From Conoideocrella luteorostrata (Eukaryota > Ascomycota > Sordariomycetes > Hypocreales > Clavicipitaceae): DNA of 64,000 bases. Every line of letters begins with the position of its first letter. Within the stretch, counting starts at the first letter, position 1. Both the position numbers and the translations under genes were made by a program. Location of the stretch: assembly GCA_032433595.1 (NCBI GenBank), contig JASWJB010000069.1, positions 62,001 through 126,000 of the forward strand, in the 5' to 3' direction. Under the pieces are notes generated by a model. It worked only from the letters and a program-made list of their open reading frames with translations, made no database searches and was not told the DNA's origin. This document shows, in pieces, positions 46,901 to 58,204 of this stretch.

Positions 46901-49900
46901 AATGAAGCAGTCACGACGCCGGCCTCAGAAGAATCGATGGTCTGTAGCGAAAACATGGTTTCGCTACCTTCAGAGCTGTCCGTTAGCGCGATGGCCTTCG
47001 AGATGATCAGATTTCGAAGCTCTAGCATGTGTACGTTTTCGCCTCGGATACGGGCGAGTGCTGCAGCTGCTTCAAGGGCCATGGTACAGTACACAGCACC
47101 AGGTACGATGATTTGACCTTGAATTTTATGGCCTCGGAGCCAAGGCAGTTCTTCAAGTTTAAATATGTTGCGCCAGCGTGGTTCATAGTCGCTATCATCC
47201 GTTGTCCTTGCACCGAGAAGCTCATGAGGGCGCTCGCGGCGGGAACGAAGCTGTTTATTGATACGAGATTCTCGCCAGAGCATACGATGATCCCATGGAT
47301 AGCCAGGCATATCTTCGACAGGAGCTGGAGGCGTGAGAGAGGAGGATTCAGCGAAAGACTCGAAGTATCCTTCAAAGTTGACGAAAGAAGGGCCGAGATT
47401 CAGCCAAAGCGAGCCCAGGGCACTAGCGAACGCGGCAACATCATCACGTTTTCTGTCCAGTACTCCCTCATAGAGAATGTTCTCGCCCAGAACAGCCTTG
47501 ATAGCCTGTAGAGTTGGGCCTTTCAACGCCGGGTGGGGTCCAACCTCGAGGCCAACTGTAAAGCCGTCAGGGTTCCTCTGCAAGGTACCCTTGACAGCTT
47601 CTGAGAAGAGCACCGTTTGAACCATGTTGTCTCTCCAATAGGTGCCAGCAAGCTCGGATTTGTTGTTCTCCCAAGTCATCTCAGAACCTCCGTAGACACT
47701 CGAAACCCAGGTGCAGTCTCCCTGAGGCTTGTTAACTTGGATTTTACAGGCTAAAAGAGAATCGACGTAGGCGGTAGCGCAGGGAATCATGTGGTGAGAG
47801 TGATACGCAGTGTCGACCTGCAAGACTCGGTTGAAAACACTCTTCTCGTCCAATATGGCCTTCGCAAGTAGCACAGCCTCTTCATCGCCGGATAAAGTGA
47901 CGCTATTGGGCGAGTTACTTGCTGCTACCGCCAACCTATCCTTCAGCTGGGGCTCAGTCGAGCAGAAGGCTGCCGCTTCCTCAATTCCCCAGCCAACGGC
48001 AATCATAGAACCCTTCTGGCCAACCTTGCCGCCAGCTAGTTTAGCGTGCACACCGCGATAGTAGGCAATGCGGATCGCGTCAGTCGCAGAGATGAATCCT
48101 GCTGCATATGCGGCACCAATTTCACCAGAGGAATGGCCAACAACGGTGTGGAAAGAGATGCCGGCTGCTCTGAGGAGATCGACGAGTCCTATTTGCAATG
48201 CGGTGCAGGCGGGTTGGGAAATTGCAGCTTCACGAATTCGTGACTTGCTAGGTTCAGCTGAAAGTTCATCGCATAGTCTCCAATTTGGTCCATCGGGAAG
48301 AGTTCTCAAGGCTTCATCAAGGTCTGCAATGATGTCGCGGAAGCGTGGTGAGTTGCGCAGCAAGCTGGCGCCCATGGTTGGCCATTGAGCGCCTTGTCCT
48401 GTAAAGACACCTAGTATTTTAATGGAAGCCGAGGGAGCTGTGGGGACACCACGCTTTCCCAACTCTGTCCCAGTGTTTTTTGCTTTAGTTAGAGCTTCCT
48501 TCATTTCTTGGAGTAGGGATTCTTTGGTTGGGCCGGAAAAGGAAATCTTCATGGGCAAGGAGGACCTGTGAGCCTGAAGTGTTGCTGCTACCTCGTGCAA
48601 CGATTTGTTATTCTGCTCTAGGTAAAGAACATACTTCTCGACCATGGAAGTCAATGCGGTAGTCGAGTTTGCCGAAAGTAAAAATGGAATTGGCGAGAAA
48701 TCAGATCGTAAGGCGTTGTTTGACCTCTCAAGCAGTGACTTTTTGGCGCGAGAACTAACATAATGTACCGTGGGATCGTAACTCTCCAAGATTGCATGGG
48801 AATTTGTGCCACCAAACCCAAAACTGTTCACACTGGCACGAAGTATCCCCCTTTCCGGTACTGTCGGCCAAGATGTGGGAGCTGTCGGCACGCAAAGGCT
48901 TTTGTAGGACGGTGACACGCTGGGGTTTAGATTTTGAAAGTGTTGATTCGGAGGAATGACTTTGTTCTTCAGCGCCAAAGCAGCCTTTAGCAAGCCCGCA
49001 ATACCTGCACAACCTTCAGTGTGGCCAATAATGGTTTTAATCGAACCAACGTATAGTTTCTGGTGGCTGCTCGAGTCATCATCTGGGAAAAATGCCTGCT
49101 TAATTGCCGAAGCTTCACGAGGGTCACCAGCCTGGGTACCAGTTCCTGTGGAGGGTATTTATTAGCGTGCATTACTTCCGTGTTCACGATCGGGAGTTAC
49201 CATACCATGTGCTTCGAAATACTGGCATCTATCAGCCGGGTTATTGATATCCAGACCAGCCCGGCGGTATGTGGATCGAATCAAAGCAGCCTGCGCTTCC
49301 GGACTGGGAAGCGTAATGCCCTGAGTTCGTCCATCTTGATTAACTCCTGTCTCTCTGATAATTGCATCGATCCTATCGCCATCCTTCAAAGCTTGAGACA
49401 GCGTCTTAAGGAAAACTGCAGCCACACCTTCGCCTCGGGCATAGCCGTTAGCAGACTCGTCCCACATCTTGGACTTGCCATCAGGAGAAATCATGTGCAA
49501 GCTGGTCTCCCCAATGAAACTGTCAGCGTTCAAGATGAGGTTCGATCCAGCAGCGCAGGCAATCTTGGTCTCGCCACTTCGCAAGCTTTGCACTGCAAGA
49601 TGTACAGCAACAAGACTGGACGAGCAAGCGGTGTCCACAGTCATAGACGGTCCGCTCCAATCAAACACGTAGGAGACGCGATTTGATATTAGTGCTCTAG
49701 ATGTACCTGTTGCCATGTACTGGGAGAATGTTTCTGGATCCCGCGTCACGATTTCGGCGTAGTCGCCAGTCATGACACCAACATAGCAGCCCGTTGAGCT
49801 GCCGCGCATGGCATCGAGTGTCAAGCCACTGCTTTCCATTGCTTCGTAAACGGTCTCGAGGAGGAGTCTTTGTTGGGGATCAATAGCTGCAGCCTCACGA

Positions 49901-50175
49901 GGCGCGATATTGAAAAAGACAGAGTCGAATAACCGGGGGTCATCTTCTATAAAGTACGCCTTCGTGACGTTGCTGGCACCATGGTGCTCACCATCTGGAT
50001 GGTAGAATCCTTGAGCGTTGAACCTGGATTCAGGAACCTCTTTGGTAAGATCTGTAGGATTACAGAGTAACTCCCAGAGCTTGTGGGGAGAAGTGACATG
50101 TCCGGGAAAACGACATCCACTGCCAATAATAGCAATGGGCTCTTTTGGAGCATCTATTTGGAATTTTTGCGTCAT
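37976..50175 (-). CDS. Hybrid PKS-NRPS (KS-AT-DH-psiMT-KR-ACP-C-A-T-R)
   Basis: Five exons (50175-49206, 49145-43339, 43278-42823, 42773-42623, 42564-37976), with introns of 49-60 nt in matching phase, give about 3,990 residues. KS: TACSSS, EAHGTGT (joined by splicing) and a late GHTEG. AT: GHSSGE (Ser662). [12 protein letters not shown] (His996) and [10 protein letters not shown] (Asp1172). The methyltransferase motif at about 1427-1436 reads LQLGASSSG and lacks the usual glycines. The KR (about 2107-2260) keeps FSS and ANYSAAN. There is no enoyl reductase. ACP: GVDSL (Ser2430). A Ser/Thr-rich linker leads to the C domain (HHIIIDG, about 2687), the A domain ([18 protein letters not shown]), the T domain (GGNS, about 3556) and the reductase-type release domain ([17 protein letters not shown]). 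It joins a polyketide to one amino acid in the cytosol; release may be reductive or by Dieckmann closure. Confidence 0.95.
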
Positions 50176-50930
50176 GTTGAAGTTGCTATACTCCTAATAA
50201 CGAATGGAATGTTGAGAGACAAGGTTTAGCAAAGTCACGAAGGAGGAGAAGATTATACTGAGCTAGTTTCAGGTGAAGATATGTCACCTCATAAGCTACA
50301 TATAAGTATTGAGACAAAGAAAAAATTCCTCTCCGCGTAATACTATTCAGTACAGCCTCCATTTTCGCTGAATCCATCGCAGTAGGCCGAAATAGGGAAC
50401 TAACAATCCTCTCTTGGACTTGTCAAGCTGAGTCAATGAGACCAGCTCGCAAGGCGACATGTTCTAGTCGTCAAGCTAAACGACGTGTTTGACGGTGCAC
50501 GGCGTGATTATGTCCGATCTCAGTAAGCTCACTTGTCAGCTTCACGCCGAAAGACCGCCTTAATTCGGTGCCGAATATATCATTCGGTATCGGTGATTGG
50601 CCAGTTAATACGTTCAGACTTTGCCAAATATCGCATATAAGTCAGATTCGGCCTTTCTACGACGAAAGCCGGAAACGCCCCTGAAGAGATCTTAATCCGC
50701 CCGAATTACGCCCAACTTGATTCTATCCACATCCTACTTGGCATCTGGTAATTATTCTCTGTCTTAACCCTCTAACCAGGCTCCTTAAACATCGTTTCTC
50801 GCGGGTATACACAAACCGTTTAATTTAATTACAATATTCGAAAGTCTACGAGAAACTCCAATCCATTTACAATCCGACAGCCCACTTCACTCTTATTCTT
50901 TTTTAACTTGGAAAATAAAGGGGGCTCAGG
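50176..50930. promoter_or_regulatory. Shared divergent promoter of PKS-NRPS and hydrolase
   Basis: The two start codons lie 755 bp apart and face away from each other. Towards the hydrolase are an inverted CCAAT (ATTGG, 50596-50600) and CATATAAG at 50633-50641. Towards the PKS a TATA-like CTTATATG lies at about 50300-50307 on the minus strand. ATTCGG occurs at 50563, 50582 and 50646 and its complement at 50571. Co-regulation of both genes is inferred. Confidence 0.6.
50563..50576. promoter_or_regulatory. Inverted CGG repeat, candidate Zn2Cys6 binding site
   Basis: ATTCGGTGCCGAAT is two inverted ATTCGG half-sites with a 2-bp gap. Zn2Cys6 proteins commonly bind paired CGG triplets, and an AflR-type regulator is encoded 9 kb away. 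Its use by that regulator is inference. Confidence 0.4.
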
Positions 50931-52232
50931 ATGCATAAATTTTTCAAGGACGAATTCTTCAACTTCGAGTACCTTCGCCTCCTGGCCATGGCTCCTCATG
51001 AAGGAGCAGAAATAGGCGAGGCGCTCGAGGCAGCCGCCAAAATCAAAGAAGGCAACCCAGAAAGCTGGTATGAAGCATTTTTGCACGCGGGAAACATTGC
51101 AGAACAGATTGGACTGGAGTGCGAGCGCGCCGGAGACCGCGTTGGTGCACGTCGGGGCCTTCTTCGTTCGTCCAATTACCTCCGGGCTGCGCAATTCATG
51201 CTGAACGAAGGGCCAATTGGCCAAGACACGCGAGTTCTGCCAACAATTGAACGAGCGATTGGTAATTTTCGCAAGGGCATAAAATATAGAGATGGAGAAA
51301 CCTTCTTCTTGGATATTCCGTACGAGGATGGCAAGACGCTGCCCGGATATCTCTATCTTCCCGATGCTTCAAAGCAGCTCCTAGGCTCAAAAACACCTAT
51401 CCTCATCAACTCGGGCGGAGGCGATTCGACCCAAGAAGAAATCTATTTCATCAATGGCGCCTATGGCCCAGAGGTTGGATATGCCGTTTTGACCTTTGAA
51501 GGACCTGGGCAGGGAATTGTTTTGCGCCGTGACAAGCTCCCCATGAGGCACGACTGGGAGGCAGTCACGAGCAAAGTTCTGGACCACCTTTACAGCTTCG
51601 CCGATGACCACCCAGATGCCAACTTGGATCTTGATTGCGTGGCCATAGTCGGTGCCTCCATGGGCGGCTATTTCGCACTACGAGGTGCGGCGGATCCTCG
51701 CATGAAGGCCGCCATCTGCATCGACAGCTTCTACGACCTAAACATGTACGCGGGCGGAAGAATGCCAGGCCCTCTTTTCAACGGATTCATGAATGGCTGG
51801 ATCTCCGACTGGCTGTTTGACGGCGTGCTCCGCCTCCTGCAAGCCGTGTCCTTCCAGGCGAGGTGGGAGTTTAATCACATGCGATGGGTGACAGGGGAGA
51901 CGTCCGAAGCTGCCATCATGCGAGCCTGTCAGCCATTTACGCTCCGGGAGGCAGATGGGTCCGAATATCTCGCCCGGATCAAGTGCCCGACGCTCGTCAC
52001 CGGCGCGGCTGCAAGTTGGTATTACGACCCCACCACGACGACGGATAAGCTGTATGACTCTTTGCAGAGTCTGGCGCCGGAAGTTACCAAGGAACGGTGG
52101 GTCGCTACCGAAATATCCTTGGGGGGCCTGCAGGCCAAGGTCGGGGCATTTTCCTATTCGGCTCAGAGGACCTTTCACTGGTTGGACAAGGTTTGGGGGG
52201 TTAAGCGCAGGGATTTGTCTTCAAGTGCGTGA
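50931..52232 (+). CDS. Alpha/beta hydrolase of the PKS-NRPS-associated (Fus2/CcsE-like) type
   Basis: A single exon of 433 residues. The start MHKFFKDEFFNFEYLRLL, followed by GAEIGEALEAA and a helical cap, is typical of the hydrolases found beside fungal PKS-NRPS genes (fusarin and cytochalasan groups). The elbow VGASMGG gives Ser243, and an acid candidate lies in SWYYDP (about residue 365). At the place where FrsA-like relatives have the catalytic His, this protein reads GLQAKVGAF, with Gln401. Relatives act after release of the polyketide-amide, for example in forming the lactam or pyrrolone ring; the exact step here is unknown. It shares a promoter region with the PKS-NRPS, which supports a joint role. 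No signal peptide is seen. Confidence 0.88.
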   Translation: MHKFFKDEFFNFEYLRLLAMAPHEGAEIGEALEAAAKIKEGNPESWYEAFLHAGNIAEQIGLECERAGDRVGARRGLLRSSNYLRAAQFMLNEGPIGQDTRVLPTIERAIGNFRKGIKYRDGETFFLDIPYEDGKTLPGYLYLPDASKQLLGSKTPILINSGGGDSTQEEIYFINGAYGPEVGYAVLTFEGPGQGIVLRRDKLPMRHDWEAVTSKVLDHLYSFADDHPDANLDLDCVAIVGASMGGYFALRGAADPRMKAAICIDSFYDLNMYAGGRMPGPLFNGFMNGWISDWLFDGVLRLLQAVSFQARWEFNHMRWVTGETSEAAIMRACQPFTLREADGSEYLARIKCPTLVTGAAASWYYDPTTTTDKLYDSLQSLAPEVTKERWVATEISLGGLQAKVGAFSYSAQRTFHWLDKVWGVKRRDLSSSA

Positions 52233-52438
52233 CTCTTATTTTAAGTTTCCGAGGTTACATTTTAGTCAATACAAGTTTTTCGTGGGGGTCCTCTATCCAC
52301 AAGTTGCGTTGCATTGCATCTGCATCACGTTTTTGCCATGTGCGGCCCAAGTCTCAGCGTGACATGAACCGGTTCCCCGGCAATGTCCGAGAATCGAGCG
52401 GCTATCCCTAATTTTGCAAAGGAAGGTAAATTGTATCT

Positions 52439-52567
52439 CTATACATACTCCTTGTAGCTGGTCATAACTCCGAAGGCGTGCGGAATGCTGTATTTCTCTG
52501 CCAGGCTCTCGGTAACAATGGTAGGCAGGGCACGCTCTGTGTCATAAAAAACAAATTGGCACTGCAT
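52439..52567 (-). other. Short open frame, 42 codons, possible gene remnant
   Basis: An ATG-started frame with protein-like composition (FVFYDTERALPTIV, AEKYSIPHAFGVMTSYKEYV) ends in TAG. It has no extension upstream and no domain I can name. It may be the last exon of a lost cluster gene or chance. Confidence 0.25.
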
Positions 52568-52693
52568 TCTTCTAAGTAGCTATCCTCTCTAGCAGGCTAT
52601 TTCTATTTACAAAATCCACCCTTACGACCAGACTCTATGTTGTGGTCATCTACCCCGTAACATAACTTTCCATTGCATCTGTAGAGACCCTGT

Positions 52694-53233
52694 CTAGATT
52701 CCCTCAAGCACCGCCACTACAGTCGCGGCCACCAAGCACAGCCAAGCAGGCACATTGACAAGCAGCGACCGCTTGAAGTTCATGGCCAACCACGCCTTGA
52801 TGGAATTTTCGTTCTTGGCGCCAGGGTCTGACGGGTCGCCAATCGCGGATGTCAGCGCCTTGCTGCGAAGTCCATAGTAAAAGTGGGAGATGCTAAACAA
52901 GCCGCCCGCCAGGTACAGCCTGGCTGCCAGCAGGCTACTGCACTTGGCGGCACCATAGCCGTTTGCCATGGCAAGGGCGAAGACGCCAGGATAAGATATC
53001 AAGATGGCCGGGGTGCCTCTGGTCCAGATGGTCGGCATGTAGTGCGGCATAAGCTTGCCCGCGGGGTTGTTGGGGACTTGGGCGAGATTGGGGTGGATAA
53101 AAGCCGAGAAGAAGAGATCCTGCGCCCACGAGAACATCAGGGAGGCAGAGGAGATGGCCACGGGCGAAATGCGCAGCAGGGCCAAGGCGGCCTTGGCGGC
53201 TGTGATGTTGGCGGGATCATTGGAGGTGGACAT
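52694..53233 (-). CDS. Small four-helix membrane protein (DUF1772-like)
   Basis: A single exon, 179 residues. Hydrophobic segments lie at about 15-38, 76-95, 100-122 and 155-176, with HPNLAQ, KLMPHYMPTIWTRGTP and LAMNFKRSLLVNVPAW between them. Length and helix pattern resemble the DUF1772/anthrone-oxygenase-like proteins often encoded in fungal metabolite clusters, where some members oxidise aromatic or polyketide intermediates. The resemblance is one of pattern, so the name is tentative. It lies tail-to-tail with the hydrolase gene and in the same orientation as the DUF2306-like gene. Confidence 0.6.
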   Translation of the reverse strand: MSTSNDPANITAAKAALALLRISPVAISSASLMFSWAQDLFFSAFIHPNLAQVPNNPAGKLMPHYMPTIWTRGTPAILISYPGVFALAMANGYGAAKCSSLLAARLYLAGGLFSISHFYYGLRSKALTSAIGDPSDPGAKNENSIKAWLAMNFKRSLLVNVPAWLCLVAATVVAVLEGI

Positions 53234-54493
53234 TTTGATGGACGGACGCGAAGACGGTGATGGCGATGGCGATTGCGACAGGTGATGCGGGAAACTGGGG
53301 ACAAGTGCGTAGATAAAGACTTGTCGCTACAGAGTCATGCATGCCGCGCAATTGTGGTAATCATGATGGCTTCCTTATAACGCATCTACGGCGACGACTT
53401 GCTCACGCCGGAGCGAGGCTGACGATGACTGTGGCCTGCTGGACTATGGGTTGTCGCCGCGAAAATGCCAATCGAACCACCCTTGGCAGCTAACATCAGA
53501 TGCTGAAAGCCCCCGAGAGCTCAGAAGTGGCTTTGCGCTGGGTGTTCCACTCCGACGAGAGCTGCTTCAGCCAACCGACTTACACATGCAACGGCGATGG
53601 AAATGCCAAATTGGGACATTCGGCGTTTCGGTGGGTCTGGCATCTCGAAAATCCCCTCTTAATTTCGGCGTTGGGGTGTGGGGCTGTTCGATGTTGCTGC
53701 TGTCAGCTCTGACTCTCGTTCGCTACAGATGCCACCCGCAGACGTTAGGCGGCATTGCTTTCAAATCTCGATTATTCATTGCACCTGCCTGGGAATTGAG
53801 ATTATCAATTTTTTTGTATGGCGAGTTGATGGTATTAATCATCTCCACACGCAGTTCTATTGGCCGGACCTTGCTGGCATATTTGCGACGCGCGATGGGG
53901 AGTGGGCGGCACCCCAACCTACAGGCCCTGTGTCGTTCTTCCCCATAGCCAGTTACAGTCGCGTGATTTTTTTTTTATAATTCTCTTTCGAGGCTTTATT
54001 TAGCTAGCCACCTAGACTAAATTATGGGGGAATCCGCTCCATACATACAGTGAGTATTCTCAGCGAAGAAGGGCAGGTCTTGCTGATTAGGGGAAACCTA
54101 TGACTTGACGGTCGCGTGATTTAATCGCCGGTAGCAGTCGCTGAAATGAGTATGTAACGACTACAATGCGCTGCAGCCACGTAGATTGCCAAAGAGATTA
54201 TGTCTCGTTACTAGATGAACGGTATTCACGTTCATTAAGCTCGAAGCTACCCTATGCCATGTCATCTTACCACGTATTCGCAACCACACGCCAGACGCTC
54301 TCTGATTTACCGTTTTCGGAACTTGCCAGTCGTGATCAAGTGGCAGTCATACCACGGTGGTAGCATAGCAGCATAGTTTTAAATGTAAGATACGTGAAAA
54401 TAATCCTGCCGCCGTAGAATTTCTCCCTCGCGCCATCACAGACAGTCCTTGCACTCGATAGTCGTTCCCTCTGAAGTTGGATGGATACGGCCG
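53234..54493. other. Intergenic
   Basis: No supported gene. ATTCGGCG lies at 53618 and TTCGGCG at about 53664. The right end is the 3' flank of the DUF2306-like gene. Confidence 0.5.
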
Positions 54494-55629
54494 CTAGCTG
54501 GATTCATCACTTCCCGCATTACCCATACCCTTTTCCACACGCCTCTGCAAAGATACATTTCTCAAATGCGTGTCCTCCGCCGACGTCAAAAGCAGCTACC
54601 CGGACATCAGCACAGCTCCACGAGCACAGAGCGCAGTTGACCATTCTTGAGAACTTACATATAACTCCACACCAACACCATGCAGCAGCAGCGCCAGCAT
54701 GCCAGACGACCCAAAGAAAATGTCCAGCGCGACAGCAATTTCCATCGGATTGCCGCCCCTGTCCGCCTTGACAACGACCATGGTCTCCGTCGCGTCGCGA
54801 TACCACGCCTCGCATGCGGGATAGAAGAACAGCGTGTACTCTTTGATGTGTCCAAACACGTCGTCGATCTGAGCGCACGGCCGTGCCGAGTAATAACCGC
54901 CACCACCGCGGATGCTGATGATTTTGGCGGCGGCCATCATGATGAGGCGCAGGGAGATGATAGTCCCGGCCTGATTCCCTCGCCCTGATTAGCTAGTTAC
55001 GGTAACACGAAAGAAAAGGGGAGGAGGGAGGGGGGGGAGGAGTATTTGCAACGAAGCGTACTCACGTAGAACCAAGCTCGGAGCATCCAGGCTCTATGCT
55101 GCGCAATCCTAAGTCGCTTGATGTTGTAGTATGCCAGACCCAGCGCGACCAGGAACATGCCTCCCGTAAGCGCCAGGTAAATCTGCGTCTCTGGCTCGCC
55201 CCCGAAGGCATGCCTCATGATCATGAACGCCCCCGCCGTAGACACCAGCGACAGCAGAATAATGACATGGCCGTTGATTCTGTGGAACAGAAGCAGCTTG
55301 TATCGGATGATTGGCACGAACTGGAAACAGACCAGAAACGCAGCCGGCAGCACCGTAGCCAGGTGCAGCATGATGCCTATCCTCCCATGCCCGCCGCGAT
55401 AGTAGTAGCACTCGCCTGGCGCAGTCTGCAGGTTTTCGGGCTGCGAGCCCAGCGGCCCGCAGAAAATCCCATCAAAGTTCAGATAGGGGAGGCGGGCCAG
55501 GGTGAAGCCCAGTAGTGCGCCGGCAAAAATGAACCAGAGAATGAAGTTGTACCCTTTTCTGAAGCCAACTGGATGGAAGACCTTCTCGAAGCCTCTCGGC
55601 GAGGGTGGTGGGGTCGTCGAGTTGGACAT
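54494..55629 (-). CDS. Multi-pass membrane protein, DUF2306-like
   Basis: Three exons, 55629-55066, 54970-54659 and 54595-54494, give 325 residues; phases fit. After a Pro-rich cytosolic start, hydrophobic helices alternate with FQFVPIIRYKLLLFHRINGHVII, GGEPETQIYLALTGG, YYNIKRLRIAQHRAWMLRAWFY and AGTIISLRLIMMAAAKIIS. The HR...GH and H(R)AWMLR motifs suit DUF2306, a family of fungal membrane proteins of unknown function. The last exon (LLLTSAEDTHLRNVS to the TAG at 54496) is inferred from splice signals only. It may help transport or modify the cluster product, but nothing shows this directly. Confidence 0.72.
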
Positions 55630-56420
55630 GGTCAGCTTGCGGTTCAGGCGATGCGCGTTGCGGGGGGAGAAGATGACGGTTGAAAGTGCAAATAAGTGCA
55701 CAGATGCGTACGCTTCAGCATCTTTTGCTCACATCCCCTGGCGGTACGAGTCGCAAGATAAATACATATAGTGGCCGCAGCTGTAATACGTGCAGCCCCG
55801 GAAAGCGCCGACCACTAACCGAGTCGTCATTCGGCGGTTCGGGCAGCGTGCGACGGGTAATTGGTTTCGCTGCTTTAGGATTTCTTGCAAATCTGATGCC
55901 GTTATGCACCGAATCCCAAGATAACAGGGCGTAAGCACGGCATTTGATGAATATGCCCGTGAGCCAATCGTAAGCTAGGTGACTTGAGCGGCTGATAAAT
56001 ATGAAAAGCAGCTGTCACCTGTAACTGCCAAAAAACAACCTCCACCTTTATCATGTAGGTGCTGAGGCCCAGGGCCCATACGAATATATCGAAGTAGTGA
56101 ATTTCAGACCCCGCAAGCTACTTTTACGTCTAAATTCTTCAACAGCCGTTGCTAAAGGTTCATTTAAAGGATGGTCTATACATGTAATTCACGATCAATT
56201 TCGGCCCAGTGCCATGACGTGATATATTACTCGTCTCAAGCAAAACCTATAAAACCCGCAAGAACTTCAAATATAATTTCTACTTTAACTCAATTAAGTA
56301 TGAATACCTGCCACAGTTCCTAAGAATCCAGCAATAAAGTGGTATCGCGGAACAAATCTGTATCCGTTCCGCCGACGTCCCTCATCCATCCTGCCCTCAA
56401 CATTCACAACAACGCGCCGC
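55630..56420. other. Intergenic
   Basis: It includes ATTCGGCGG at 55829-55837, about 200 bp upstream of the DUF2306-like start codon. No gene is supported. Confidence 0.5.
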
Positions 56421-58204
56421 TTAGTTTTGAGCAATCTTGGTAGTAGCTTCCCCATCGCTAGAGTTACTAGAGACTCCATTCTCCGCAGACCTGGCATCAT
56501 TCTTCTCCTTCTTGTCGTCTAATCCGAATTCGGTGTCCAACGTGGTGCGCAACACAATCTCCTTCTCGCAGAAGACGAGCAAGAATCCAAGCAGCGAGAA
56601 CAACAGACCGACTTGCCAGGTCATGCGCAAAGCTCGCGTGTAGACATCCACGACTTGGCCCTGAACCTCGGGGCTCAATTGCAGCGAGTCTCGAGACGAC
56701 GAGGTAACGTAGCCATACGCAGCGCCGCTGTCGAGGACCGCGCGCAGAGCCTCGTCGCTGACTCTCCAGGCTTCAGAAGCACAGCGTGCATTGAAGATGG
56801 CAGCGGGGACGGAAACTCCCCAGATGGCGCCGTAGCTTCGCATGAAGTCGAAAGCTGCGGTAGACACGGCTGCGTCGCTGTCGGGCAGATCGGCCTGCAC
56901 GGCGGGGAGGTTGGACGTGGTGAGCAGGCCGAGACCAAAGGAGAAAATGATCTGGATGATGATGTATTCCGCCTTGCTGGTGTCGGGGCCAAACCGAGAG
57001 AACAGGCCGAGACCGAGGTTCAGCAGGACAAAGGCAACAATGTGCAGGACCCGGTATCGACCCGTCGCTGTGAGGGTAGCACCGGCAATCACGCCGGTGA
57101 AGACGCTGAAAATGGAAGTGGGTAGGAAACTGACACCACTGGCGATTGGAGACATGCCCTTCACGGCCTGGAAATACACAGGCAAGCAAAGAATGGCATA
57201 GTATAGCAGCAGGAAGTGGATAAAGGCAATGAGCAGCGCAGCAGCAGGCGTGCGACGCTTGAACAGCCGCTCAGGAAGAATCGGTACTGTAACCCATGGC
57301 ATAGTCTCATAGCCGTGGAAGACGACCAGGCCAACGAGACCAATTACCAGCGGGACAACGACCTGGTACGCGCCCCAGCTGTGTCGGCCGCCTCCCCAAG
57401 ACAAGGCGATGAGGACAGAGACAACAGACAAAATGAGAAGCAAGTTGCCAATGTAGTCGATTCTGCGCAGCTTCTCGCCCAGCGACCCCGCCTTGTTGTA
57501 TTTGAGTTTCAAGAACAAGATGTTGAGAACCAGCGCCACGCCCGCAATGGGGAGATTAATGTAGAAGACCCATCTCCAGTTGGTTCTCTCGACAATCGCA
57601 CCGCCGATGAAGGGGCCCATGGCCGTGCCAACCATGAAGAAGAGGAAGATGGCACCCATGTAGTTGCCTCTGTCACGGAGGGGCACGAGATCGCAGACGA
57701 CGAGCTGAATGACCAGGTTGATGCCTCCGCCGCCGATACCCTGGATGGCACGTCCGGCAATTAGCATGGAGAGATTGTGGGAGCCTCCGGAAATACCGCT
57801 ACCCAGGGCGAACAGACAGATGACCAAGATCATCATGTAGCGACGGCCCCAGATGTCGGCCATTTGGCCGATGAGGGGGAGAAAGGCGCAGCTATGCACG
57901 CACGTTTTAGCACTCGCGATGATCTGCTAGCCAGCTCGAACAGAGTCTCTTACCTAGTCAAGAGGTAGACGTTAAGAATCCAAACATAGGAGTCGCCAGC
58001 GCCAATCTCGTTGGTGATAAATGGCAGTGCCGTTGACACAACGGTGCCTTCCAGAGCAGCCAGCAGGGTCGTTACGCAGAGCGCAGGGAAGACGGCCCAG
58101 AAGCGCCAACCTTTTGGTGTTCCTACTGGCGCACCCTCCACTGGCTCTTCGGTGGGAGCATGCGCAGGCACGGGATCCTGATGATCTGTCTTTTCCGTCA
58201 TCAT
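56421..58204 (-). CDS. MFS multidrug/toxin exporter, 14-helix (DHA2) type
   Basis: Two exons (58204-57954 and 57891-56421, 62-nt intron) give 573 residues. The first helix FWAVFPALCVTTLLAALEGTVVSTALP, the loop GQMADIWGRRYMM, IQGIGGGGINLVIQLVVCDLVP and GTAMGPFIGGAIVERTNWRWVFYINLP are DHA2 family hallmarks. About 14 helices can be traced, and the C-terminus is acidic and Ser-rich. Such pumps expel self-made toxins or metabolites with proton exchange at the plasma membrane. Placed between cluster genes, it is the likely exporter of the PKS-NRPS product. Its promoter region faces the EthD gene. Confidence 0.92.
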
